NCBI RefSeq assembly: GCF_020216685.1
Contig: NZ_JAIWNS010000142.1
Coordinates: 1-13,437, forward strand
Reading direction: 5' to 3'
Source: Methanospirillum hungatei
GTDB taxonomy: Archaea; Halobacteriota; Methanomicrobia; Methanomicrobiales; Methanospirillaceae
Length of the DNA: 13,437 nt
A program made the translations under genes and the position numbers. Under the pieces are notes generated by a model, which saw only the letters and a program-made list of their open reading frames with translations, made no database searches and was not told the origin of the DNA. Shown here one piece after another: positions 5,923 through 13,320 of the stretch (the stretch's first letter is position 1; every line of letters begins with the position of its first letter).

Positions 5923-7455
5923 GTGACTAGCTGTGATGAAAATACCGGCTGCTTATGTGAACACACACCGGTCGATAATCCGGTACCTCTTGCAGGAAGA
6001 GCAAAATCATTACGACTTCAGCGTGGTATCCGTCCCTGGATGGCAAGTCTGATTGCTATCGGAGGGATTATTGGTTCAATCTACTACCTGGGTTCAGGCT
6101 ATCTTATTGCTGAAATGGGACCCAGTGTTATTCTTTTGTATGCCATAGGTGGTCTTGTCATCTGGACCGTGATGCAGTCATTTGCCGAATTGCTGGTAAA
6201 TGTCCCCAGACAGGGTAATTTCATAAGTCATTCCGCAGAATTCATCTCACCAACATGGGCTGTCGGGACCGGTTGGAGTTATTGGTTTAACTGGTGTGCC
6301 TACATCCCATCCGAGGCTGTGGCCGGGGGAATAATCATGCATGTATTTGCCCCTCAGCTCCCCATAGTTGCATGGGCAGTTATCTTTCTTACCATGATTA
6401 CCCTTCTTAATATTATTCATGTAGGAGGATTCGGATTTGTTGAGAGTTCGCTGTCGCTTATAAAAATCATTCATAACGGAGTCTTTTGCATTGTTGCAGC
6501 TCTTATCATTCTTGGCTTAATTGGATCCGAAGGCCCTATAGGATTTAGTGTGCTTTTTCCACCAAATAGTGATCCCTTTACAGACATCTTCCCAGCCGGA
6601 GTCTTTATCCTCATCAGTAACCTTGCTCTCATTCTTGTAAACTTTCAGGGTTCAGAGATTGTCGGACTCGCCGCTGCAGAAACGCAAAACCCGGACAGGG
6701 TTGTCCCAAAGGCTTGTCGGCAGGTTGTATACCGGATTCTGCGTGTGGATATCATCCCCATCCTCCTGCTTGTCATGATCCTGCCATATTCGGAAGCGGG
6801 ATTGTCAGACAGTGTATTTTCTCTCGCTCTTTCCAAATACGGATTTACAGAAGTTGCAGGAATTTTATCATTCATAGTTCTGACCGCAGCATTCTCCTGT
6901 GCAAATTCAGGATTTTATGGATCGGTAAGAGCACTGTATGGCCTCTCACTGGAAGGGATGGCACCTAAAATTTTTTCAAGACTGAACAAACAATGCACGC
7001 CAATGTATGCCACACTCTTTACTCTTCTCATGTGCTGGGCAGTCCTGAGCATGTGGTGGTTCTCAAATGGAGAAGGTGAACTGTATCTCTGGCTCTTATC
7101 TGTATCAGCATTTACCGGTGCTATCTGCTGGATATCTATCTGTTATTCTCAAGTGGTATTCAGAAGGCGTGTTTACGAACGGGGCTATACAAAGCAGGAT
7201 ATCAAAGCCCCGGCCCCCTTATCACCATGGTTCCCCTTAATGATCGGTGTAATTCTTGAGATATTTGCCCTGGTCATCCTTGCATTCAATGAGGATTTAA
7301 GAGGCTCTCTTTATCTTTCCGTCCCGGCAGTGGCTGTTCCCATGCTCATCTATTACATAGGGAGAAAAACCGGGACGATAAGCGGCATAAAAATCCGTCA
7401 TGAAGATGAAAAACCATTTGAAGAGCTCTTCCCGGAAAAGCATAACACCTCATAA
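5923..7455 (+). CDS. APC-superfamily amino-acid permease
   Basis: An integral membrane transporter of 510 residues with about 12 hydrophobic segments, the normal size for the amino acid-polyamine-organocation superfamily. The first transmembrane helix carries the substrate-site signature as ASLIAIGGIIGSIYYLGSG (residues 41-59), the counterpart of AIGGAIGTGLFLGSG in the AAT subfamily. Other family-like stretches are LAAAETQNPDRVVPKA in the middle of the protein and SGFYGSVRALYGLSLEGMAPKIF, which matches the loop 8 region of bacterial permeases. The substrate cannot be read from sequence; an amino acid is likely. The soluble N-terminus is unusual, with Cys4, Cys10, Cys12 and His14 in the first 14 residues. 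The start is GTG with a good Shine-Dalgarno. The CorA gene follows after 20 bp, so they probably share a transcript. The membrane class is sure; the substrate is open. Confidence 0.92.
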   Translation: MTSCDENTGCLCEHTPVDNPVPLAGRAKSLRLQRGIRPWMASLIAIGGIIGSIYYLGSGYLIAEMGPSVILLYAIGGLVIWTVMQSFAELLVNVPRQGNFISHSAEFISPTWAVGTGWSYWFNWCAYIPSEAVAGGIIMHVFAPQLPIVAWAVIFLTMITLLNIIHVGGFGFVESSLSLIKIIHNGVFCIVAALIILGLIGSEGPIGFSVLFPPNSDPFTDIFPAGVFILISNLALILVNFQGSEIVGLAAAETQNPDRVVPKACRQVVYRILRVDIIPILLLVMILPYSEAGLSDSVFSLALSKYGFTEVAGILSFIVLTAAFSCANSGFYGSVRALYGLSLEGMAPKIFSRLNKQCTPMYATLFTLLMCWAVLSMWWFSNGEGELYLWLLSVSAFTGAICWISICYSQVVFRRRVYERGYTKQDIKAPAPLSPWFPLMIGVILEIFALVILAFNEDLRGSLYLSVPAVAVPMLIYYIGRKTGTISGIKIRHEDEKPFEELFPEKHNTS

Positions 7456-7475
7456 TCTCCATTTTTGGTACATAG

Positions 7476-8546
7476 ATGCAACCAGTAAAGAAGGTACCAT
7501 ATGAGGACCATGTTTCAATAAAGACCGGTCTCCCGCCAGGTATTCCGATTTACATTGGGAAACATGAACCGGAAGAGACACACATTACTGCTCTGGTATA
7601 TTCTGCTGAAGGATTTACCATTTTTCCAGAGATACAAGCATCTGACATTTCGCAAATACGATCCGGAAACGATATCTGCTGGGTACACATTTCAGGACTG
7701 AAAGATAATGAAATGATAAATCAGATCCTGTCCGATGCAATCCTTCATCCATTAATTGCTGAAGATGTATTCAATACCAAAGGAAGAGCGAAGGTTGAAG
7801 ATTTTGGTAATGCAATATTTATAATTCTTGATATTATCATCAGTAATGGTTCAGAACTGCAATCACGGAAGATAAACATCATTACGAAAGAAAAACTGCT
7901 TATATCAATATCAGAAACCAGCAACCCTTTTGAAAACATTAAAACCCGTATCACTCTCCCAAATGGAAAATTCAGAACACATGACATCGACTACCTGATG
8001 TATTCAATTATCGACTCCGTTGTCGATACCTATTTTTTTGGTCTCGAAAGAATTGAGGATTTGTCAGAAAAACTTGAAGAAAGGGTTGTTCATGATCCAA
8101 ATCCGGACATCATCATTGAAATACAATCATTTCGACATACACTCATACAATTTAAGAGACAGGTCTGGTCACTTCGGGATGTTATTATGCACCTGGAACG
8201 ATCTGATTCTGATTTCCTGACAGATTCAACCAGGATATTCATGAGAGATGTATATGATCATGTGATAAAAATTTCTGAAGATCTTGATATTCACCGGGAA
8301 ATGGCTGAAGGAATCATGGAAATATATCTCTCCTCAGTATCAAACCGGACCAATGAGATCGTCCGTGTTCTGACTGTTATCGCAGTTATCTTTATCCCAC
8401 TGACATTTCTTACCGGAGTCTATGGAATGAATTTCTCATATCTCCCCGGCATTGATCACCCTGACGGACCTTTGATCATTTTTGGGATAATGATCCTCAT
8501 TACGACCAGTATGGCAGCAATTTTCAGATGGAAAAAATGGATTTAA
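7476..8546 (+). CDS. corA: CorA-family magnesium/cobalt transport protein
   Basis: CorA proteins are pentameric channels for Mg2+ and Co2+ with a large N-terminal cytoplasmic funnel and two C-terminal membrane helices. The 356-residue product fits. It has the diagnostic YGMNF motif with GMN at residues 317-319, at the end of the first transmembrane helix (about 298-316), followed by a short loop with acidic residues (GIDHPDGP) and a second helix (about 332-349), ending in a basic tail RWKKWI. The N-terminal region has the typical HPLIAEDVF and long amphipathic helices (EERVVHDPNPDIIIEIQ, RHTLIQFKRQVWSLRDV). The ATG at 7476 lies 20 bp after the permease stop with only a weak ribosome site (ttggt). 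The stop overlaps that of the opposing PKD gene by four bases. Ion selectivity is not predictable from sequence. Confidence 0.95.
   Translation: MQPVKKVPYEDHVSIKTGLPPGIPIYIGKHEPEETHITALVYSAEGFTIFPEIQASDISQIRSGNDICWVHISGLKDNEMINQILSDAILHPLIAEDVFNTKGRAKVEDFGNAIFIILDIIISNGSELQSRKINIITKEKLLISISETSNPFENIKTRITLPNGKFRTHDIDYLMYSIIDSVVDTYFFGLERIEDLSEKLEERVVHDPNPDIIIEIQSFRHTLIQFKRQVWSLRDVIMHLERSDSDFLTDSTRIFMRDVYDHVIKISEDLDIHREMAEGIMEIYLSSVSNRTNEIVRVLTVIAVIFIPLTFLTGVYGMNFSYLPGIDHPDGPLIIFGIMILITTSMAAIFRWKKWI
8532..8537 (-). terminator. T6 tract just after the PKD gene stop, inside corA coding sequence
   Basis: On the minus strand a run of six T starts six bases after the PKD gene TAA (8545-8543). It is the complement of the Lys codons of the corA C-terminus. 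A run of this length can terminate archaeal transcription. No hairpin precedes it. Confidence 0.4.
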
Positions 8547-11500
8547 TCAAAAACCTGAATTGCATCACGCAATTTTTTTGTTGATACACCATACGGACCC
8601 TTTACAGTCAGAGATATGGTATATGTCCCTGGCTTGGTATATGTATGAACCGGATTCTGTTCAACAGAATTACTGTCATCACCAAAGTTCCATGACCATG
8701 ACTCAATCGTTCCTGTAGAACGATCTTCACAACTGATGGACAGAGGAGTTTTTCCACTCTTTTTATTGATAACAAAGTCTGCAATTGGTTTGGATGTCTC
8801 CGATAAATCTGAATCTTTCAAGTCAGATTGATTGTTTCTCTTGCTGTTGTCTGAAGATAATATGGATGGATTCATCCGGCCAGATTTTGAATAGGTCGGT
8901 CCCACTGTCACGACCTGATCAGCTGAACTGACACCTGACGGTCCATACACCGTGAGCTTGATAATATATGAACCAGGTGCGGTATACCGGTGAGATGGAT
9001 GTCTGGTCTCTGAAACCGCTCCATCTCCAAACTCCCAGAGGTACCGGTTGATACTTCCTGTAGATTCATCGGTGCACTGTACAGAGAGGGGAGCTATTCC
9101 TTCTGATGGTTTCAGACTAAAACCAGCAACAAGGGGTTCTGGTTCAGGTGAAACTACAATATATCCCTTTCTGCTGACCTGATTTGTTCCGGACGGTCCG
9201 GAAACTGTCAATGATACTGAATAGACACCTGTCTTATTAAATACATGAGTCGGGTTTCTTTCAGGAGAGATCTCTCCATCTCCAAAGTCCCATTTCCAGT
9301 CAGATACCTTCCCTAGTGACTGGTCAGTGAACCGGACCTTTAATGGTGCATATCCTGTTCGTTTATCTGTTCTGAATCGTGCCTGTGGTGGCGTAAGCGA
9401 TGTACCTACTGTAATATAATCTTCTCTTACTTCCGTCGAAGAGCCATCAGGACCATGAACCTGAACACTGACGGTATAGATACCTGGATGGGTGTAGGTA
9501 TGGGTTACCGTCTCACCAGTTCCATGGGATGAATCTCCAAAGTCCCATTTCCAATCTGATATTGTACCGGTTGATTCACTTCTGAATGTCACATGCAACG
9601 GTGTCGGGCCGGATACCGGGTCGGCAGAGAATGATGCAATTGGGATTGATATGGATTCGGTCACATTGATAAGATTGGTATTGATTATCTCCTGTGTATT
9701 TCCTTCAAATTCACGAGTCAGATGAACGGAATAGATCCCCGGTTTTGTATAGGTATGAGTAACTTCTGATTCATTCGAGGTCATTCCATCTCCGAACTTC
9801 CAGAGATAGGTTCCATTTTCCTTTGCCCATGATGAACTAAAATCAACGGTAAGAGGGGCAGGACCAGTCTTTTCTGATACTATGATCTCCGGAATTTGTA
9901 TTTCAGATCTTTCCTTCGTATCAGGAGCTCTTTCTGACTCAGGTTTCGATACACTGGTAAATGTTTCTGTCTCATTTACTGGGATCGGCATCTCCTGCTC
10001 TATTTTTTCTGTTCTATTTATGCGGGCACTCTGATTATCTGAAGATTCATTAGGAGGAACATTCAGACTAGTACGATTTGGAACAACCATTGGTTCAGAA
10101 ATAACCGGGACAACTATTAGTGATTGATTCGATTGATTCGACTCATAAGAAATAATGAAAGGCTCCTCACCTCTTGTTTGAACCGGTGAAATATTGTCAG
10201 CTTTCGATTCAGGAATTACAGGAACTGGTTCCTTAACCAAAACCGGCTGAGGAGCAGAATATCGGTTCTCTCCACCAGGACCTTTGACATTGAGTGAAAC
10301 AAGGTATGAACCGGTGGCATTGTAGGTATGAACAGCATCTTGTGTTTTTGCAGAGGAACCATCACCAAAGTCCCAGATCCATTCAGTTATCTCTCCGAGT
10401 GACTGATCGGTGAACCTGACTGAATACGGGGCATAGCCTTCTGTACCATTACTTGAGAAATTCGCAACCGGTGGCGGGATTGGCGTTGTGACATTCACAA
10501 ATTCATTCTTGGTAATAGTGCGGGATTGTCCCTCTACATCCTGAATAGTAAGACTTACGGTATACACACCAGGCAATGTATAGGTATGTACAGGCGAGGC
10601 ATCACTGGATGTATTCCCGTCACCAAAACTCCATTGAGAACTCATCACATTGCCGATATCTGTCTTCCCAAATGTGACGGTGAGAGGAGCGGTTCCTTTC
10701 GCGGGTTTTGCAGTAATTATTAATTCAGGGGAGAGAGCAGACCCAAGAACAGAGATCAGGTCTGTCTTTTCCACACTATCATTCACACCTGGTCCGTCTG
10801 CATTCAGACGAACGGTATAGATACCAGGTTTTGTATAGGTATGCTCAGGATTCTTCTCATTGGAAGTTAACCCATCCCCAAAGAACCATGTCAGGTTTTC
10901 GACATCACCTGTGGATTTATCTGTAAATGCTACCGTAAGTGGTGCATCTCCTGAAATAGGCAGGGCCGAGAAAGACGCACGGACTGGTTCAATAGATTTT
11001 TCTGCGACGATGAAATTCTCTTTTACAAGAACATCTGTACCATCCGGACCAGTAATGCTCAGTTTTACATGATATGTTCCAGGGCTGGTATACACGTGGG
11101 CAGGGTTTTGTTCAGACGATGAAATCCCATCACCAAAGTCCCAGTCCCATGCAGTAATTATACCTGTTGAATCATCATGGAATGACACATCAAGGGGAAC
11201 AGATCCCTGGACCGGATCAGCAGAGAATAGTGCTTTGAGTACTGGAGGAGCCTCAAGTACATTTATAACTGCATTTTTACGCAATTCATCTTTCCCGCCA
11301 GGTCCCCTGACGGTCAGCGTAATAGAATACTGGCCGGGTGTGATATAGGTATGGGTCGGGTTTTTACCTCTGAGTACCTTACCATCGCCAAAGTCCCAGA
11401 TCCATTCAGTGATTACCCCTTCAGACTGATCAGTACATACAATGGCAAAGGGTGCAGTCCCTTCTGTGCTACTTACAGAGAAATCTGCAACCGGGGTCTT

Positions 11501-13126
11501 TGGTGGTGATAGTACAGATATGACTGAAGATTTTTCAACACTTTCTTCAGAGCCGGCATAATACAGAGTAAGACGTACCGGGTAATCCCCGGGATTGTCA
11601 AATATATGAGTGGGAGCCGGTTCAGTAGAGTTCGAGCCATCGCCAAAGTCCCAATATCTCGTTTCATACGCTCCGGTTGATGTATCGGTGAATTGAACCG
11701 AAAGTGGAGCATCTCCTGACTCAGGTGTAAATACAAAATCCACAGAAGGTTTTGATACAGGAGTTACTGGTTCAGATGTCTCAGATAACTCGGCTGTTGT
11801 ATTTGGTTCAATAGTTTCTCCTGTATCTTCAGTACCTTCAGATGATTCTGGAATTTGATTGGCGATATCAGGTATGACAATTTCTTCAGGCTCTGGAAGT
11901 ACTTGTTCAGACACGACAGGGAAAGGGTTATGCGATTCTTCAGGGGCAGGAGAAGAAACAGATTCCGAAAGAACAGGGATATTCTCTGCTATGGGTGTTG
12001 GCAATACTGGTTCAGGAACAGATGAAAAAGAAGGTGTAGGTTCCGGAGTGGGAGTTGTTGGGGCCAGGGTAGGTGGTGGAAGGTCAGGGTGAACAATGAT
12101 ATAGGAAGGTCTGGTCAGAATATCTTCATTATGGATACCGGTCACTTTGAGAGATACTTCATAGGTTCCAGGTTTTTCATATACATGGACCGGGTTTTCA
12201 AGTTCTGAAAATAATCCATCACCAAATGACCATTCCCTCGAGACTATGGTTCCGGAAGTCTGTTCTTTAAACCTGACCTGCAGGGGGGTGGTTCCTTCAG
12301 TTGGTTCAGCAGTAAATGATGACACCACCGGAGTTATTACCTGAACAATCCCGGTTTTTGTAATGGTATCAGAACTTCCATCACCTTCAATGTGCAAGGT
12401 GATATCATATGTTCCATCAGTCTGATAAATGTGTATTGGAGATTTTGCTGCTGATGTGGTCCCATCACCAAAGTTCCATAACCACGAAGAAACCGGCCCT
12501 GTTGAAAGATCGATGAAACTGACTTTCAGAGGAGAAAGACCAACTCCATCAGCGACTGAAAAATCAGCATGGATCGATGATCCTACAGGAACTGGTACAG
12601 GAGTTGTAGGTTCATTCTGTTCGGGTACTGCTTCTGGCGCTTTCAGAACAGTCACCTGATCGTCAGGTTCTGTGATCTCTCCGTTCTGAACAACAATAGG
12701 AGACTCGGTGCTTTCGGTGCGCTCTGTAAGAACCGGCTCAGGCGATGAGACTGATTCTGAGTCAGGTTCTGAAACCGAAATATATCCAATTCTTGTCTTT
12801 TTATCTGAACCGGCAGTACCTGAAACGGACAACGAGACCGTATATACACCGGGTGCGAAGTACGTATGAATCGGATTTTGTTCTGATGAATTCTCACCAT
12901 CACCAAATGACCATTCAAAGTGGTCGCGTATTCCAGTAGAGAGATCGGTAAAGGAAACCGTAAAAGGAACCTTTCCTTCCTGCTTATCAGCAGAAAAGTC
13001 TGCAGTAATGGTTGAATGCGCATTCTGCACACTGATTGGAGGAATGTCTCCAGTGGATGTACCAATGCACAGGATCAAAGATAATAGAATTACCCCGACT
13101 ATTCCTGATTTAATACATAATTTCAT
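8543..13126 (-). CDS. Giant secreted cell-surface protein with 14 PKD domains
   Basis: An extracellular protein of about 1527 residues. It starts with MKLCIKSGIVGVILLSLILCIGTSTG, a Sec signal peptide. The rest is PKD domains of about 80-85 residues, each with the pattern ADFS..P..G..PL.V.F.D.STG....W.W.FGDG.....NP.H.Y..PG.Y.VSL.V.GP.G. I count 14 by their FGD motifs. Domains are grouped 1 | 2-3 | 4-9 | 10-13 | 14, separated by acidic Pro/Ser/Thr/Glu-rich linkers. There is no catalytic domain, dockerin, C-terminal membrane helix or sorting signal: the protein ends right after the last PKD strand. PKD arrays in methanogens are typical of surface and adhesion proteins. I chose the ATG at 13126 over an in-frame ATG at 13153 (nine residues more), because the TATA box is centred only 14 bp from the latter. 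Function beyond adhesion or scaffolding is unknown. Confidence 0.9.
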   Translation of the reverse strand: MKLCIKSGIVGVILLSLILCIGTSTGDIPPISVQNAHSTITADFSADKQEGKVPFTVSFTDLSTGIRDHFEWSFGDGENSSEQNPIHTYFAPGVYTVSLSVSGTAGSDKKTRIGYISVSEPDSESVSSPEPVLTERTESTESPIVVQNGEITEPDDQVTVLKAPEAVPEQNEPTTPVPVPVGSSIHADFSVADGVGLSPLKVSFIDLSTGPVSSWLWNFGDGTTSAAKSPIHIYQTDGTYDITLHIEGDGSSDTITKTGIVQVITPVVSSFTAEPTEGTTPLQVRFKEQTSGTIVSREWSFGDGLFSELENPVHVYEKPGTYEVSLKVTGIHNEDILTRPSYIIVHPDLPPPTLAPTTPTPEPTPSFSSVPEPVLPTPIAENIPVLSESVSSPAPEESHNPFPVVSEQVLPEPEEIVIPDIANQIPESSEGTEDTGETIEPNTTAELSETSEPVTPVSKPSVDFVFTPESGDAPLSVQFTDTSTGAYETRYWDFGDGSNSTEPAPTHIFDNPGDYPVRLTLYYAGSEESVEKSSVISVLSPPKTPVADFSVSSTEGTAPFAIVCTDQSEGVITEWIWDFGDGKVLRGKNPTHTYITPGQYSITLTVRGPGGKDELRKNAVINVLEAPPVLKALFSADPVQGSVPLDVSFHDDSTGIITAWDWDFGDGISSSEQNPAHVYTSPGTYHVKLSITGPDGTDVLVKENFIVAEKSIEPVRASFSALPISGDAPLTVAFTDKSTGDVENLTWFFGDGLTSNEKNPEHTYTKPGIYTVRLNADGPGVNDSVEKTDLISVLGSALSPELIITAKPAKGTAPLTVTFGKTDIGNVMSSQWSFGDGNTSSDASPVHTYTLPGVYTVSLTIQDVEGQSRTITKNEFVNVTTPIPPPVANFSSNGTEGYAPYSVRFTDQSLGEITEWIWDFGDGSSAKTQDAVHTYNATGSYLVSLNVKGPGGENRYSAPQPVLVKEPVPVIPESKADNISPVQTRGEEPFIISYESNQSNQSLIVVPVISEPMVVPNRTSLNVPPNESSDNQSARINRTEKIEQEMPIPVNETETFTSVSKPESERAPDTKERSEIQIPEIIVSEKTGPAPLTVDFSSSWAKENGTYLWKFGDGMTSNESEVTHTYTKPGIYSVHLTREFEGNTQEIINTNLINVTESISIPIASFSADPVSGPTPLHVTFRSESTGTISDWKWDFGDSSHGTGETVTHTYTHPGIYTVSVQVHGPDGSSTEVREDYITVGTSLTPPQARFRTDKRTGYAPLKVRFTDQSLGKVSDWKWDFGDGEISPERNPTHVFNKTGVYSVSLTVSGPSGTNQVSRKGYIVVSPEPEPLVAGFSLKPSEGIAPLSVQCTDESTGSINRYLWEFGDGAVSETRHPSHRYTAPGSYIIKLTVYGPSGVSSADQVVTVGPTYSKSGRMNPSILSSDNSKRNNQSDLKDSDLSETSKPIADFVINKKSGKTPLSISCEDRSTGTIESWSWNFGDDSNSVEQNPVHTYTKPGTYTISLTVKGPYGVSTKKLRDAIQVFD
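8558..8579 (+). terminator. Hairpin plus T-run terminator for corA, inside the PKD gene
   Basis: The stem AATTGC / GCAATT with loop ATCAC is perfect over six pairs and runs directly into T-rich sequence: seven consecutive T at 8573-8579, two of which belong to the stem. It starts 12 bases after the corA stop and lies wholly within the last codons of the PKD gene (KLRDAI). It resembles a bacterial intrinsic terminator; archaeal polymerase also stops at such T-runs. Confidence 0.55.
8785..8900 (-). other. Ser/Asn/Lys-rich linker before the last PKD domain
   Basis: About 38 residues between PKD 13 and PKD 14, polar and rich in Ser, Asn, Lys and Asp (for example SSDNSKRNNQSDLKDSDLSE). Unlike the other linkers it has almost no proline. 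It sets the last domain apart from the array. Confidence 0.6.
9897..10222 (-). other. Acidic, Ser/Pro/Glu-rich linker between PKD 9 and PKD 10
   Basis: About 108 residues without PKD motifs, rich in Glu, Ser, Pro, Thr and Asn, with many N-x-S/T sites (such as NQSNQS, NRTS, NESS). A short repeat based on gattgattc (10122-10140) encodes the SNQSNQS part. It probably acts as a flexible, possibly glycosylated, spacer. Confidence 0.7.
11750..12090 (-). other. Pro/Thr then acidic linker between PKD 3 and PKD 4
   Basis: About 113 residues. The first part is a PT-rich stalk (PPPTLAPTTPTPEPTPSF) of the kind often seen in extracellular multidomain proteins. The second part is acidic and Ser/Glu-rich. 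On the plus strand the PT part shows as a G/T-rich stretch (12030-12085), which is a coding bias and not a separate element. Confidence 0.72.
12590..12772 (-). other. Acidic Ser/Thr/Pro/Glu-rich linker between PKD 1 and PKD 2
   Basis: About 60 residues lacking PKD motifs, with repeated SPEPVLTERTEST-like sequence and an ending rich in Pro, Thr and Val (TTPVPVPV). It separates the first PKD domain from the rest of the array. Confidence 0.7.
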
Positions 13127-13158
13127 ATGCCCAACCCATCGTGATATAACCATATGGG

Positions 13159-13174
13159 TTTTTATATATAAAAA
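13159..13174 (-). promoter_or_regulatory. Palindromic TATA box of the PKD gene
   Basis: The perfect 16-bp palindrome TTTTTATATATAAAAA is an excellent archaeal TATA box. With a centre near 13167, transcription would start around 13140. That lies downstream of the ATG at 13153 and upstream of the ATG at 13126, which supports the latter as the true start with a leader of about 14 nt. Confidence 0.6.
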
Positions 13175-13184
13175 TTATTATCTT

Positions 13185-13190
13185 AAAAAT
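13185..13190 (-). terminator. Oligo-T terminator of the tRNA-Ser gene
   Basis: The minus strand reads ATTTTTAAG starting four bases after the tRNA discriminator base. A second T5 (13174-13170) is the first half of the PKD-gene TATA palindrome, so tRNA termination and PKD promoter are almost contiguous. Confidence 0.45.
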
Positions 13191-13193
13191 GAA

Positions 13194-13277
13194 CGCCGAA
13201 GGGGAGATTTGAACTCCCGAGGTGTTACCACCAGTGGTTTTCGAGACCACCGCCTTCCCGGACTAGACTACCTCGGC
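13194..13277 (-). tRNA. tRNA-Ser, anticodon CGA
   Basis: The 84-nt sequence folds as a class II tRNA. The acceptor stem is GCCGAGG paired with CTTCGGC (one G-U pair), the D-stem GTCT/AGGC, the anticodon stem GTGGT/ACCAC with loop CTCGAAA and anticodon CGA, which reads UCG serine codons. A long variable arm has stem GGTG/CACC with loop GTAA. The T-stem is GGGAG/CTCCC with loop TTCAAAT. The discriminator base is G, as expected for serine. The 3' CCA is not encoded, as in many archaeal tRNAs. No intron is seen. Confidence 0.96.
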
Positions 13278-13310
13278 ACAGGTGCTTAAACATGTTATCA
13301 CTTCCGTTTG

Positions 13311-13320
13311 ATAATAATAT
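13311..13320 (-). promoter_or_regulatory. Possible TATA box of the tRNA-Ser gene
   Basis: The minus strand reads atattattat here, about 39 bp before the tRNA 5' end. This would give a transcription start near 13290 and a leader of about 13 nt for RNase P removal. It is a weak match, supported by position only. Confidence 0.3.

Larger units (their letters stand above)
8546..13046 (-). repeat. Array of 14 PKD-domain coding repeats, about 250-258 bp period in the dense parts
   Basis: The conserved W-x-FGD core is marked on the plus strand by a recurring 'ccatcaccaaagtcc'-like word. I find it near 12896, 12466, 12215, 11636, 11382, 11130, 10872, 10617, 10360, 9784, 9531, 9270, 9024 and 8677. Spacing is 246-261 bp within the dense blocks and about 350-580 bp where linkers intervene. 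The repeats are diverged in sequence, so this is an old protein-level duplication, not a recent DNA tandem repeat. Two units deviate from FGDG: the unit near 9531 (FGDSSHG) and the last one near 8677 (FGDD). Confidence 0.88.

Noticed and set aside
8546..13046. Regular repeats of about 250 bp, possibly a tandem DNA repeat or CRISPR-like array
   Set aside because: The period and the recurring word are explained by PKD protein domains in one long open frame; units are diverged and there are no short identical repeats with spacers.
12652..13065. Minus-strand open frame of 137 codons
   Set aside because: It lies in another frame within the PKD gene; the PKD frame there encodes clear domain motifs.
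13008..13289. Plus-strand open frame of 93 codons running through the tRNA
   Set aside because: It is antisense to the tRNA-Ser gene and to the start of the PKD gene; its GDLNSRG-like segment is the usual artefact of translating an antisense tRNA.
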